A DNA stretch of 64,000 bases from CAWELS01 sp964468205 (GTDB lineage Bacteria > Acidobacteriota > Terriglobia > Bryobacterales > Bryobacteraceae), in contig CAYXVG010000008.1 in assembly GCA_964468205.1 (NCBI GenBank), positions 62,001 through 126,000 of the forward strand, written 5' to 3'. The notes beneath the pieces are model-generated. The model did not search any database. It worked only from the letters and a program-made list of their open reading frames with translations, and was not told the DNA's origin. The translations under genes and the position numbers were made by a program. Positions 16,278-25,443 of the stretch are shown here, piece after piece. How positions within the stretch are numbered: position 1 is the stretch's first letter; each line of letters begins with the position of its first letter.

Positions 16278-18515
16278 ATGAGATTTCTGGCTTTGGCGCT
16301 CTGTGCGGTGTTTCCTGTCCTGGCACAGGACATGTATCAGTTTTCGGTTGATCAGGACCGTCTCTCGGGGGCGCCGGACTTCAGCGCGATGAACGATCCG
16401 CTGGGGCCGGAAGACCGGTTATTCGTCCGGAACGGCCACTTTTACCGAGTGGGCGAGGACCGCCAGCCGCTCACCTCAGACGACGAACGGGTGCGACTAT
16501 ACGGCGTGAACCTCGCCTTCGCCGGCAACTTCCCGGAGGAGAAGGACGCTGCGCGCATCGCCAAGCGGCTGCGGAAGCTCGGCGTCAACCTAGTCCGGCT
16601 GCATCACATGGATACAAGTCCGGACGAGGAGCCGGCCGACGCCCGCAGCATACTGACCACCGGCCCTTACCCAACGCTCAACCCGGTGACGGTGAAGCGT
16701 CTCCGCGTTTTCCTCGACGCCCTCGCCGCCGAGGGCATCTATATCAACCTGAACTTGCACGTCGGATACCGCTTCCGGCCTTTCGTCGACGGCGTGCCAG
16801 CCCTGCCGGACGGGGTGGAGATCCCCACGCATTCCAAGCCGCTGCACATCTTCTATCCCCGGATGGTGGACCTCCAAGTCGAGTTCACCCGAGCGTTGAT
16901 GCAGGCCCTGAAGCTGAAGGGCGACCCAGTGCTCGGGATGGTCGAGATCGACAACGAGGCGTCACTGTTGTTCTCCTGGCAGGGCGGCCGCTGGACGGAA
17001 CAGATCGCCGGCGCCTATGCGGCGGAGTTGAAGCGCCAATGGAACGACTGGCTCCGGGCAAAGTACCGCTCCTCCGACAGACTCTGCGACGCCTGGGGCG
17101 GTTGCCCTCACGGGGAGTCGCTCAACGGCGGCGGGATGTCCATGGCGACCATCAAGGAGTTGGACAACGAACAGCGCGTAAACGACTTCCTTCTGTTTCT
17201 AGAGGAAGCGGACCGGCGCTACCTGCTCCGTATGCTGGCGGCGGTACGCGAGACCTCCGACGCCTTCGTTCCGGTCGCGGGTACCCAGCTCAACTTCGGC
17301 GGGCCGATGAATTTCGACTCTCACGCCCCGCTAGACTACCAGGACAGCCATTTCTACATCGACCACTACAACTTCCCCAACCGTTCCTGGGACAGCCACG
17401 ATTGGCGCATCCGGGACTCGTCCTCGGTGGGGTCCGGGCTGACAACCTTCATCCGGCTGGCCTTCTATCGCGAGGCCAACCGTCCCTACACGGTCAGCGA
17501 ATACAACCAGCAGTACCCGAACCGTCAGGGCACGGAGATTGACGTTACCCTCGCTGCATTTGGCGCCCTGCAGGACTGGGATTCGATCATGCACTTCGCC
17601 TACGCACACAACCGGAACTGGGACAACCCGACGCCCAGCAGCTTTGACCTGAACGGCGACTGGGCCAAGTATCCGGCTTCGGCCCAGGCGGCGTGGCTAT
17701 TCCGCAGCGGCGCCATCAGTCCGGCCGGGGCGCTGCTGGAGGTTCCCCTGTCGAAGTCGCTGAAGCTCCAAGCGACGCGGAACCGCCGGCGCAATGATTT
17801 CCAGGAGTTTCTGCGTGAGGAACACGGAGTGACGCCGGAAATCGCGCTCCGGCACCGGGTCGCGGTAACGCACGACAACTCCGCGGCGGCCCCGGCGCTG
17901 GCGAAGACCGCGGGCGCGGCTCCCTACGAGTCCGACACCGGACAACTCGTCTATTCGCCCGAGCGGAAACGCTACGTGATCCGGGCCGAACGGGCGGCCG
18001 GCGTGATCGGCTTCCTTGAGGTGGGCGAGACAGTGAAGGCGGACGGCCTGGAGGTGAAGCTGACCGGCGACGCCCGGGGCTTCGCCTCGATACTCGTCAC
18101 GCCGCTGGACGGGAAGCCGCTGGCGGAATCCGGCCACCTGCTGCTCACCAATCCGGGTTACGTGCTTGGCACCCAGCCAGGTTCGAATCCGGTTCGTCCG
18201 AAACGAATGATCCACTACGAGGGTCAGCAGGATTGGTGGACACTGGAAAAGGATCCCGGATTCGAGGACCGGCCGTCGGGAAGCCGCAACGCGCTGGAAC
18301 CGATCTGGATGGAGCGAGTGGAGTCCCACGTCACATTGCGCACCTCGGCTGGCTCGATTGAGGTCTATCCGTTGGGTGGCGCAGGAGAACGGCTCACCCC
18401 GCTTTCTGCTCCGCACGTCAGGCAGATAGACGGCGGCTTCGAGATTCACCTGCAGGCGGACGGTCAGGAGTTTTCACCCTGGTATGAGATCAGGGCAGAT
18501 CACCAGAGCCGGTAG
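16278..18515 (+). CDS. Secreted glycoside hydrolase, clan GH-A, GH5/GH42-like
   Basis: A 745-residue protein with a signal peptide (MRFLALALCAVFPVLAQ). The catalytic barrel contains RLYGVNLAF, LGVNLVRLHHMD, VEIDNEASL (acid/base E227) and YTVSEYNQQYPN (nucleophile E408), an arrangement typical of beta-galactosidase/mannanase-like enzymes. The C-terminal 250 residues form beta-rich accessory domains. AAAGGAA precedes the ATG at good spacing. It lies 32 bases after the GH5-like gene and is probably in the same operon. Confidence 0.82.
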   Translation: MRFLALALCAVFPVLAQDMYQFSVDQDRLSGAPDFSAMNDPLGPEDRLFVRNGHFYRVGEDRQPLTSDDERVRLYGVNLAFAGNFPEEKDAARIAKRLRKLGVNLVRLHHMDTSPDEEPADARSILTTGPYPTLNPVTVKRLRVFLDALAAEGIYINLNLHVGYRFRPFVDGVPALPDGVEIPTHSKPLHIFYPRMVDLQVEFTRALMQALKLKGDPVLGMVEIDNEASLLFSWQGGRWTEQIAGAYAAELKRQWNDWLRAKYRSSDRLCDAWGGCPHGESLNGGGMSMATIKELDNEQRVNDFLLFLEEADRRYLLRMLAAVRETSDAFVPVAGTQLNFGGPMNFDSHAPLDYQDSHFYIDHYNFPNRSWDSHDWRIRDSSSVGSGLTTFIRLAFYREANRPYTVSEYNQQYPNRQGTEIDVTLAAFGALQDWDSIMHFAYAHNRNWDNPTPSSFDLNGDWAKYPASAQAAWLFRSGAISPAGALLEVPLSKSLKLQATRNRRRNDFQEFLREEHGVTPEIALRHRVAVTHDNSAAAPALAKTAGAAPYESDTGQLVYSPERKRYVIRAERAAGVIGFLEVGETVKADGLEVKLTGDARGFASILVTPLDGKPLAESGHLLLTNPGYVLGTQPGSNPVRPKRMIHYEGQQDWWTLEKDPGFEDRPSGSRNALEPIWMERVESHVTLRTSAGSIEVYPLGGAGERLTPLSAPHVRQIDGGFEIHLQADGQEFSPWYEIRADHQSR

Positions 18516-18714
18516 ATTAGTCAGGGGGCGTATTTTGGGATCGATTTTCTGAAACGCGCTAAGCTCAACGAGGTCTTCAACACAGGCGGTATGACGTGTA
18601 AGTATCGGGCGTCACGAGAGTTGTAGTATGATGTGGGTCTATCCCGGTTGGCATTGTTGGATCTCTTTGCGGTCTCTGCCAGGGGGCACAGGAGGAGGCT
18701 GAACAGGAGATCCC

Positions 18715-18789
18715 ATGGAAGTGACGAAACCGCAAACGAAGAAAGGGAACTTCTCGAACAGAGAGGAGGAAGCTCCACAATGGCACTAA
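18715..18789 (+). CDS. 24-codon upstream leader ORF overlapping the OmpA-like gene start
   Basis: ATG at 18715 preceded by AACAGGAGATCCC (a strong Shine-Dalgarno at ideal spacing). It encodes MEVTKPQTKKGNFSNREEEA plus PQWH and stops with a TAA at 18787-18789, seven bases beyond the start of the next gene in another frame. The overlap is the arrangement expected for translational coupling or a leader peptide. The peptide is hydrophilic with no signal sequence. No homology is recognised; it could be chance. Confidence 0.4.
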   Translation: MEVTKPQTKKGNFSNREEEAPQWH

Positions 18790-21473
18790 AATCTATCAAG
18801 TTGCTTGCGCTTTGTTTGGCGCTGGCTGGTTTGGTATTCGCTCAAGGACTAAACACATCGGCCTCCAAGGACGATTGGGAGGAGATCAACTTCGCGTTCG
18901 ATTCCGACGTTCTTGTGGACGGATTTCCCAGCCTGCTCCGCCTGGCCGAATTGCTCAATCAGAATCCCGACTACAAGGTCCAACTCACAGGCCATGCAGA
19001 TTATATTGGGTCTTCACAATACAATCAAGGTCTCTCCGAGAAACGCGCGAATGCCGTGAAGGAATTCCTCGAGAAGTATGGCGCGCGGTCCGGGCAGGTT
19101 ACCCTGCAGGCCAGAGGCGAAGAGGACCCGAAGGTGGGTACCCAAACCGATGAGGCCCGGTACATGAACCGGCGCGTTAGGATGACCGTCACGGACGGAC
19201 AGGGACGCGTGGTAGGGGCCGGCGGCGTGGGAGACGCGATCGGCTTGCTCGAGAAACTTGCGAAAGCGCAAGAAGAGTGCTGCAGCGCGATTCTGAAAAA
19301 ACTCGACAAGCTGGATGACATTCTTGCCGCGCTCAACGATTTGAAGAAGGAGAACCAGGAACTGCGCGGCGAAATCGATGCCTTGAAGGAGGCGCAGTCC
19401 GGCCTCCAGAAGGAAGTCGCGGAGGTGCCGAGAACGCCGGCTCCGTCCAAGGAAGATGTCGCGCAGGTCGCGCGTCAAGTCGCCGAGGACGTCACCCGCG
19501 ACAAGTTCTTCGACCACTTCTCGATCATGGGCTTGAACGTCGGCACGGATGACGCCGGCGACATCACCTTCACTGGCAACGGCCGCTTCTTCCGGCCGCT
19601 CAGCACCAATTTTGCTCTCCAGATGGAAGGCGAGTATATGGGTTGGCGGGGACGCAAGGAGGGCCAGTTCGACTTTGGTCTGGTGGGCCGCAAGGAAGCG
19701 GTTCAGGTCGGGGTCTTCGGAAGCTTGAAGCATGTTTCGCTCTCCGAATATGCGGACTCCGGCATGCTCGGCCAGGCTTCGGTTACCGCCGATTACATCT
19801 TTGGCCACGGCAGAATCGGCGTGTTCGGCGCCAAGGGCTTCCGCGAGAAGGACCTGTTGCAGAGCACGCGTATCGGTCGTAACGTGATCGAAAACGTCTG
19901 GTTGCAGACCGTCGATCAGGTCGGCGTGAGCAGCGCCGTCGGCTTGTGGGGTAATTCCTGGGCCGAAGGCAACATCGGCTTCCTGCGCGGGCGCCAAGCT
20001 CCAAGCCGGGCCGGCGGTACGGTTCGCCTCGTGATGCCGTTCGCGGAACACTGGGCCTTCACGGCCGAGGGCGGCGTGAACGAGACGATGCTTCGCCGCG
20101 ACACTTACGGCCGATGGGCGGTTGGTATCCGTTTCGGCAACTTCCTGTCGCCGAAGCGCTACGCCGAGGTGGATCATCCGGTACCGGTTGACATCCCGCG
20201 GGTCCGCTGGGAAGTCATGAAGGAACGGATTCGCACCGGCAATGATGCTCCGGATGCGGATGCCGGACCTGACCTCATCGGAGTTCAGGCTGGCACGATC
20301 AATCTGGACGGCTCCGGCAGTTCGGATCCCGACGGAGATGCGATCACCTTCCAGTGGACGCAGATCTCCGGTCCGCCGGTCACGATCAACAACCCGGACC
20401 AGGCCAAGGCTTACTTCCTCGCGGATGACGGCCAGGTGTATGCATTCCGCCTGACGGTCACCGACGAACTGGGAGCCTCCGGCAGCGACACGGTCTCGGT
20501 CACGACCAAGGAAGCGCCGATCGTCGAGATACTTGACTTCCGCGCAGATCCGAGCCGTATCAACAAGGGCCAGTCGGCCACGCTGAGTTGGCAGGCGAAG
20601 AACGCCGACGAGGTGACAATCGAGCCTGGCATTGGCTCCGTGGACAACACCAGCGGCAACGTCCAGGTGACTCCGGCCGAAACCACGATCTACACTCTGA
20701 CGGCCAGAAACGCCACGGGTGAGGTCCAGTTGACAGCCCTCGTTACGGTGGATACGCCAGAACCGACCATCATTCGCTGCGACGTGACGCCGCAGAATAT
20801 CTTCCGCGGCGACAGTGCCGAGATCAACTGGCAGGTGCAAGACGCCGACAGCGTGAACCTGACCGGGTTCGGCGCGGTACCCGCCGCCGGCTCGCAGACA
20901 GTGAGCCCAACCGACACGACAACCTATACTCTGACGGCCACCAACGTCAACGGTAGCGTGAGCTGCCCGCTGACAGTTCAGGTGACGCCGGGCGAGGTCC
21001 CGCAGATTATTCGCTACATGGCCTCTCCAATGGAGATCCTGGCCGGCACCTCCACCTCGCTCTTCTGGCAGGTTGAGAACGCCGACGAGGTCACCATTGA
21101 CAACGGCATTGGTCAGGTAAACCGGACGAACGGCCAGTTGGCGGTGAGTCCAACCGAGACCACGGCTTACACCATTTCGGCGACGAACCGGTTCGGCACG
21201 GTCAGCGCGACCCTTGTCGTGAACGTGGTTCAGCCGGCGGTGGTAACCAGCTTCACGGCGACCAACCAGACTCCGTCGGAGCCCGCAGGCGTTGAGGTCT
21301 TCCTGAATTGGACGACTGAAAACGCCACGGCGGTGATCATCGATCCGAATCTCGGACCGCGTCCGTTGAACGGGTCGGTACCGCTTCGGGTGACGGAAAC
21401 CACAACCTTCACGATCGTGGCCTCGAACAAGTTCTCGGAGGACACGAGGACGGTAACAGTAACTGTGCCATAG
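18780..21473 (+). CDS. OmpA-PKD-Ig-repeat cell-surface protein
   Basis: A 897-residue protein with a signal peptide (MALKSIKLLALCLALAGLVFA). Residues 30-137 form an OmpA-like peptidoglycan-binding domain (INFAFDSDVLVDGFPSLLRLAELL...VQLTGHADYIGSSQYNQGLSEKRANAV...NRRVRMTV). A coiled coil follows (about 150-220: LEKLAKAQEECCSAILKKLDKLDDILAAL), then a region of alternating beta strands (about 245-470) that may be a membrane beta-barrel, a PKD/REJ domain (APDADAGPDLIGVQAGTINLDGSGSSDPDGD), and four similar Ig-like repeats of about 80 residues, each with a W-Q/T-x-x-N/D-A core and a TTTYTLTATN-like end. It probably anchors the outer membrane and displays adhesive domains. GGAGGAAG precedes the ATG at 18780. 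The leader of about 260 bases is long, with a possible TATGAT at 18629. Confidence 0.82.
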   Translation: MALKSIKLLALCLALAGLVFAQGLNTSASKDDWEEINFAFDSDVLVDGFPSLLRLAELLNQNPDYKVQLTGHADYIGSSQYNQGLSEKRANAVKEFLEKYGARSGQVTLQARGEEDPKVGTQTDEARYMNRRVRMTVTDGQGRVVGAGGVGDAIGLLEKLAKAQEECCSAILKKLDKLDDILAALNDLKKENQELRGEIDALKEAQSGLQKEVAEVPRTPAPSKEDVAQVARQVAEDVTRDKFFDHFSIMGLNVGTDDAGDITFTGNGRFFRPLSTNFALQMEGEYMGWRGRKEGQFDFGLVGRKEAVQVGVFGSLKHVSLSEYADSGMLGQASVTADYIFGHGRIGVFGAKGFREKDLLQSTRIGRNVIENVWLQTVDQVGVSSAVGLWGNSWAEGNIGFLRGRQAPSRAGGTVRLVMPFAEHWAFTAEGGVNETMLRRDTYGRWAVGIRFGNFLSPKRYAEVDHPVPVDIPRVRWEVMKERIRTGNDAPDADAGPDLIGVQAGTINLDGSGSSDPDGDAITFQWTQISGPPVTINNPDQAKAYFLADDGQVYAFRLTVTDELGASGSDTVSVTTKEAPIVEILDFRADPSRINKGQSATLSWQAKNADEVTIEPGIGSVDNTSGNVQVTPAETTIYTLTARNATGEVQLTALVTVDTPEPTIIRCDVTPQNIFRGDSAEINWQVQDADSVNLTGFGAVPAAGSQTVSPTDTTTYTLTATNVNGSVSCPLTVQVTPGEVPQIIRYMASPMEILAGTSTSLFWQVENADEVTIDNGIGQVNRTNGQLAVSPTETTAYTISATNRFGTVSATLVVNVVQPAVVTSFTATNQTPSEPAGVEVFLNWTTENATAVIIDPNLGPRPLNGSVPLRVTETTTFTIVASNKFSEDTRTVTVTVP

Positions 21474-21511
21474 CCGGTACATAGACCGGCGGCACAGCCG
21501 CAAACCTCAAA

Positions 21512-21542
21512 GGGCGGGCCTTCGGGTCCGCCCTCTTTCTTG
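21512..21542 (+). terminator. Rho-independent terminator with UUCG tetraloop
   Basis: A 9-bp stem (GGGCGGGCC/GGTCCGCCC, one G-U pair) closed by a C(TTCG)G tetraloop and followed by TCTTTCTT lies 38 bases after the OmpA-like gene. Confidence 0.88.
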
Positions 21543-21597
21543 CACCGCAATTCCGCGGAGGGCGGCGCCTAGTCCGGCCCGTTTGGCGACTCCAAAC

Positions 21598-22326
21598 TCA
21601 GTCCCGATCCTGGCCGGCGACGCCTCGCAGCGCACCCTTCATCCGTTTGCTCACCACCGCCTCGAAGCCGTTCGACATCGTCAGCAGCCAGCGCTTGCTG
21701 CTCAGGGGCGAGACCTTCCTAATATGATCGGCGTTGATAATCGTGCCACGGTGTACGCGGACAAAGGGAGGGGGCAGGCGGGCCTCCAACTGTTTCAGCG
21801 TTTGTTCCGCATAGTAGCGGCCCGAGTGAGTGTGCACATAAACGAGGTCGCCATCGGCTGAGAACGCCACCACCTCGCTGGGCTGGAAGAGATGGAGACC
21901 CTGCCTGCTGCGGCCTACGATTCTCTCAACCGGACGGCTATCCTTATCCTGCCGCTCGCGTTTCATTCCCTCTAACTGAGTTCGGGCCTTTTCGAGCGCC
22001 GCTTCCATGCGCGCGGCGCGCACCGGTTTCAACAGATAGTCAAGCGCCCCCGCGTCGAACGCACGGAGCGCATGATCCGCGAAAGCAGTCACGTAGATAA
22101 CCAAGGGGGCGCGTTCGCCCTGCAGGGCCTTCACAACCCCGAAGCCGTCCAACTCAGGCATCTGCAAGTCCAGAATTGCCAGATCCGGATGTAGCCGCAA
22201 GATCACCGCCACGGCTTCGACGCCGTTGCCGGCTTCTCCAACGACTTCGACACCCGGCGCTTCATTGAGTAATTCCCGCACATTCTGCCGTGCGATCGGC
22301 TCATCGTCCACGATAACGACTCTCAT
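21598..22326 (-). CDS. LytTR-family response regulator
   Basis: A 242-residue two-component regulator. The receiver domain (1-120) has the acidic pair in IVDDEP, the phospho-acceptor Asp in LAILDLQMPELDG, the conserved Thr in YVTAF and the Lys in YLLKPV. The C-terminal LytTR DNA-binding domain (about 140-235) contains VVAFSADGDLVYVHT, RYYAEQTLKQLEARL and FVRVHRGTIINADHI. It overlaps the kinase gene by four bases (ATGA), so the two are translationally coupled. Targets are unknown; members often control extracellular polysaccharide or membrane functions. Confidence 0.95.
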   Translation of the reverse strand: MRVVIVDDEPIARQNVRELLNEAPGVEVVGEAGNGVEAVAVILRLHPDLAILDLQMPELDGFGVVKALQGERAPLVIYVTAFADHALRAFDAGALDYLLKPVRAARMEAALEKARTQLEGMKRERQDKDSRPVERIVGRSRQGLHLFQPSEVVAFSADGDLVYVHTHSGRYYAEQTLKQLEARLPPPFVRVHRGTIINADHIRKVSPLSSKRWLLTMSNGFEAVVSKRMKGALRGVAGQDRD

Positions 22327-24200
22327 GGCAGCATCTCCGCCGGCAGCGCAGCAGGCGCAACGAAGCCCACTCGTGTTTCGCCGGGGCGGGAGTTAATCTC
22401 AAGATCGCACCCGGCCCCGTAGCAGAGCTGTAGCCTGCGCTCCACGTTCTCGAGGCCGACTCCAAGACCTTTCCCGCTTTCCCTCTCTACCGGGAAGCCC
22501 GGACCGTTATCGGCGACCATGACACTCAACCTCTCGTCGCGAAGACGCACCTGGACGCTCACTGCGCCACCCGAGGCCCGCCGGGCGACGCCGTGCTTCA
22601 CCGCGTTCTCCACGAGCGGCTGTACGGTGAGCATGGGAATTTGCTGCCGCAACGCTGGCGGCTCCACCTCGATTTCGATCTGGAGGCGATCACCAAGGCG
22701 GAGCTTCTCCACCTCGAGGTAAGCGCGCACGATCTCAAGCTCCTCTTCGAGCGGGATCCAAGTCTTCTCCGTTTGTAGGAAGTAGCGCAGGATATCCGCC
22801 AGGTTCAGAACCATCTCCCGCGCCCCGGTCGCCTGTTTTGGAATGACGCCGTAGAGAGAATTCAGCGCGTTGAAGAGAAAGTGCGGATGAATCTGCGACT
22901 GCAAAGCGCGGAGTTCGGCCTGGGAAACCAGCCGGCGCATTTCGAGATCGCGGTAGTGTGTTACATGCTCGGCCACCTGCTCCATCAGCCGCCCCAGCGC
23001 GTCCAGATCTTCACTCAGGTACGGCCTGCCGCCGGGCCGGCGGCCGAAAAGGAAGAACCGTGTTTCGCCCTGAGAAAGCCTCAACGGGGCCACGACCTCG
23101 ACATCCAGTTCCGCGAGCAGGTGGCGGCACGCGGCGAGTTCTCCCGCCAGCGCGGGGTGAAACAGATTCTCGTCAAGCAAGCATGCGGAGAGTTCGTGGT
23201 CCGCCGGAGCAGGTTGCGCATCCATGAATGCGCCGATTCTCTCCACCGCCCAGTTCAGATACTCGCTATCGCCGGCCATACCTTCGTGCGTGCGCAGTTC
23301 GGCGAGGGCGAGATCGAGATCGCCGCGCCGGAAGAGGACTTTGGTTAGCATTTGCTGGGTGCGCTGCCTCACGGCGGCAAACCCGACCAGTCCCAGCGCG
23401 GCGCCCACCAACAGGACTCCGGAACGAAACGATGTTGTGTTCCCCGCAAGGTGGATCCCGAAACCGTGAAGCAACCAGAGGCCAATCCCGAGCGCCGCAC
23501 CGGCGACTGTCAGACTGGCCAGCACCCGCACCAGTGCATCCAGGAATACAAAACGGAAATCCTGCAACAACACAAACATCGCGAGCGGGATTCCAGCGTG
23601 GTGCACCAGCACCTCGAGGTGCCAAACCTGAGGTTCGAAGCCGAAGCCGAAGTGGGTAAAAGACAGGGCAAACAGAAACAACGCCATGGTTCCCAGCAGG
23701 CGGCGGGTCCTTTGCTGGCGGCCGGCGTCTTGCGTCCGCAGCAGCGCCACCGTGGCGATCATCGTGAGTAAACCGAATCCCACCGTGGCCACCCGCAGGG
23801 CAGTGGCGTGGAGTTGCGGCTCATCGAAGACAAACTCGCCAATGTGCAGAGCAATGGCGGCAGAACTCAGAACGTAGCCCCCCAGGCAGATCCAGCGGCC
23901 GCTCGCGCCGAGTGCAAGTTGCAGCAGAACCGCGGGTAGCAAGCTCAAGGCTGCCTGTCCGACGGCCGAGACTACCTCAGCGCCCGGGAGCAACGCGTCC
24001 AACATCCAGATCACGGCCAGGGAAGCCGCGTTCCATGCCAGTGCCAATGTGGCTGCCGCTACTGGCAAGCGGCCTGTCCGCAAGCGCACACCGACCTGGT
24101 CACGGGCCACCAGATACAAGAATACGGCGAACAGAATAGTACCCACTGAATGGCCGATCGTATTGATAAGAATCGGTTCGTGAACGGCTATGCGATCCAT
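22323..24200 (-). CDS. LytS-type sensor histidine kinase (multi-pass membrane)
   Basis: A 625-residue kinase. The N-terminal half contains seven or eight membrane segments (for example ILFAVFLYLVA, FVLLQDFRFVFL, LVGAALGLVGFAAV), followed by a GAF-like linker (about 310-410). The kinase core has the phospho-accepting His in LRALQSQIHPHFLFNALNSL, the N box in LTVQPLVENAVKHGV, and G boxes in VADNGPGF and GKGLGVGLENVERRL, as in the LytS/His_kinase family. The signal is unknown. It pairs with the downstream LytTR regulator and is transcribed divergently from the agarase-like gene at 24265. Confidence 0.93.
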   Translation of the reverse strand: MDRIAVHEPILINTIGHSVGTILFAVFLYLVARDQVGVRLRTGRLPVAAATLALAWNAASLAVIWMLDALLPGAEVVSAVGQAALSLLPAVLLQLALGASGRWICLGGYVLSSAAIALHIGEFVFDEPQLHATALRVATVGFGLLTMIATVALLRTQDAGRQQRTRRLLGTMALFLFALSFTHFGFGFEPQVWHLEVLVHHAGIPLAMFVLLQDFRFVFLDALVRVLASLTVAGAALGIGLWLLHGFGIHLAGNTTSFRSGVLLVGAALGLVGFAAVRQRTQQMLTKVLFRRGDLDLALAELRTHEGMAGDSEYLNWAVERIGAFMDAQPAPADHELSACLLDENLFHPALAGELAACRHLLAELDVEVVAPLRLSQGETRFFLFGRRPGGRPYLSEDLDALGRLMEQVAEHVTHYRDLEMRRLVSQAELRALQSQIHPHFLFNALNSLYGVIPKQATGAREMVLNLADILRYFLQTEKTWIPLEEELEIVRAYLEVEKLRLGDRLQIEIEVEPPALRQQIPMLTVQPLVENAVKHGVARRASGGAVSVQVRLRDERLSVMVADNGPGFPVERESGKGLGVGLENVERRLQLCYGAGCDLEINSRPGETRVGFVAPAALPAEMLP

Positions 24201-24264
24201 CGCTTGGCGTGGCCACCCGTGTCAGGAATCCGGAGAGCTTCTCCCTTCAGTACAATTTTGAACG

Positions 24265-25398
24265 ATGACAAAGCTTTCGCGTCGAGCTTTTCTCGCGGCA
24301 GCCGGATCGGTGGTAGCGCTCGCGAAGACGACCCAGATCGAATCGAAGGGCTTCTTTACCCTCGGCCACCGACGCGGCCGGTGGTGGTTTCTCACTCCCG
24401 AAGGGAAGCCGTTCTTCTCGATTGGCCTGAACCATATTGACTCCGCGGCATTGCGTTTCGCCGAGAACAGCGATAGGTGGCGCGGCCGGTACCGCAACAG
24501 CCAGCGTAAGTGGCTTCAGGAGTCCGTTCGCCCCAACCTGCTGGACTGGGGCTTCAACACCGTCGGATGGGTGCAGGAAGTGGTGACACGGGGCACGCGT
24601 AACCATCGTCACTCGCAAAACTTCACGTATGAAGAATATCAGTGGCTGGACATGCCTTACTGCCACATGCTGCCGTTCGCCGATTTCCACCAATGGGAAG
24701 CCGAGGTCCGGCACCCAGACCTGATGAGCGAAGACTTCGAGAACTGGTGCGATTATGTCGCCCGGGAACATTGCGCGCGTTTCCGGGACGACGCAAAGCT
24801 CATCGGCTACTGGTACCTGGACTGCCCAACCTGGGTGCACACCCGGCGAGAGAACGAATGGAAAGGGCCGATGTTCGATTCTGTTCGTCTCAAGACCGAG
24901 GCGGGCCGCGAAGAGCTTCTTGGCCTGGCAACCCGCTACTACAAGGTTTGTCACGACGCCATCCGCCGTTACGACCCGCATCACCTGATTCTCGGCGACC
25001 GTTATGAGGCCAATGCTCCGCTCCCGATGGAGGTGGTGCGCGCCGCCTTGCCTTTCGTGGACGTTCTCAGCTTCCAGGACTTCCGCCGACCCGTGGAACA
25101 CCTGGCGCAATGGCATGAGAAAACCGGCAAACCCGTGCTCTGGGCCGATGGCGCGAAAGGGCAAACGGTAGATGGTGAGCCCTATACCAAGAACGACGGA
25201 ACGTGGTGGGCCAAGATCCTTGCCGGCCTACAGGAGAACCCCGGCTGCGTCGGCGCTCATCTTTGCGGCGCTTACATCCGGAACAACGTTCGCCGCCGGG
25301 GCCTGCTCGACCCCCGTGAGACGCCCGACTCCGAGAACATCGAACTTATCCGCCGGGCCAACCAGGAGATGGCGGCTTTCGCCGCGGAAGCAGGTTGA
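24265..25398 (+). CDS. Tat-exported agarase-like glycoside hydrolase
   Basis: A 377-residue protein with a twin-arginine leader (SRRAFLAAAGSVVALA). The segment RRGRWWFLTPEGKPFFSIGLNHIDSAALR is the N-terminal signature of the agarase/GH-A-like TIM-barrel proteins; LIGYWYLDCPTWVH, HHLILGDRYEANAP and PVLWADGAKG follow in the order expected for barrel strands. The usual catalytic Glu pair is not obvious: the position after ILGDRYEA has a Glu, but the C-terminal nucleophile site reads WADG, so activity or mechanism may differ. TACAAT at 24251-24256 ends eight bases before the ATG without a Shine-Dalgarno, suggesting leaderless expression. Confidence 0.65.
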   Translation: MTKLSRRAFLAAAGSVVALAKTTQIESKGFFTLGHRRGRWWFLTPEGKPFFSIGLNHIDSAALRFAENSDRWRGRYRNSQRKWLQESVRPNLLDWGFNTVGWVQEVVTRGTRNHRHSQNFTYEEYQWLDMPYCHMLPFADFHQWEAEVRHPDLMSEDFENWCDYVAREHCARFRDDAKLIGYWYLDCPTWVHTRRENEWKGPMFDSVRLKTEAGREELLGLATRYYKVCHDAIRRYDPHHLILGDRYEANAPLPMEVVRAALPFVDVLSFQDFRRPVEHLAQWHEKTGKPVLWADGAKGQTVDGEPYTKNDGTWWAKILAGLQENPGCVGAHLCGAYIRNNVRRRGLLDPRETPDSENIELIRRANQEMAAFAAEAG

Positions 25399-25443
25399 GC
25401 TTGCCCGGCGCTCCTCGCTACATGCCATCATAGAAGCTGCTCC

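Noticed and set aside
19014..21503. An 829-codon open frame on the minus strand opposite the OmpA-PKD gene.
   Set aside because: It runs antisense to a gene with clear domains, and its sequence is Arg/His/Val-rich low-complexity with no motif; high GC content often leaves such frames open.
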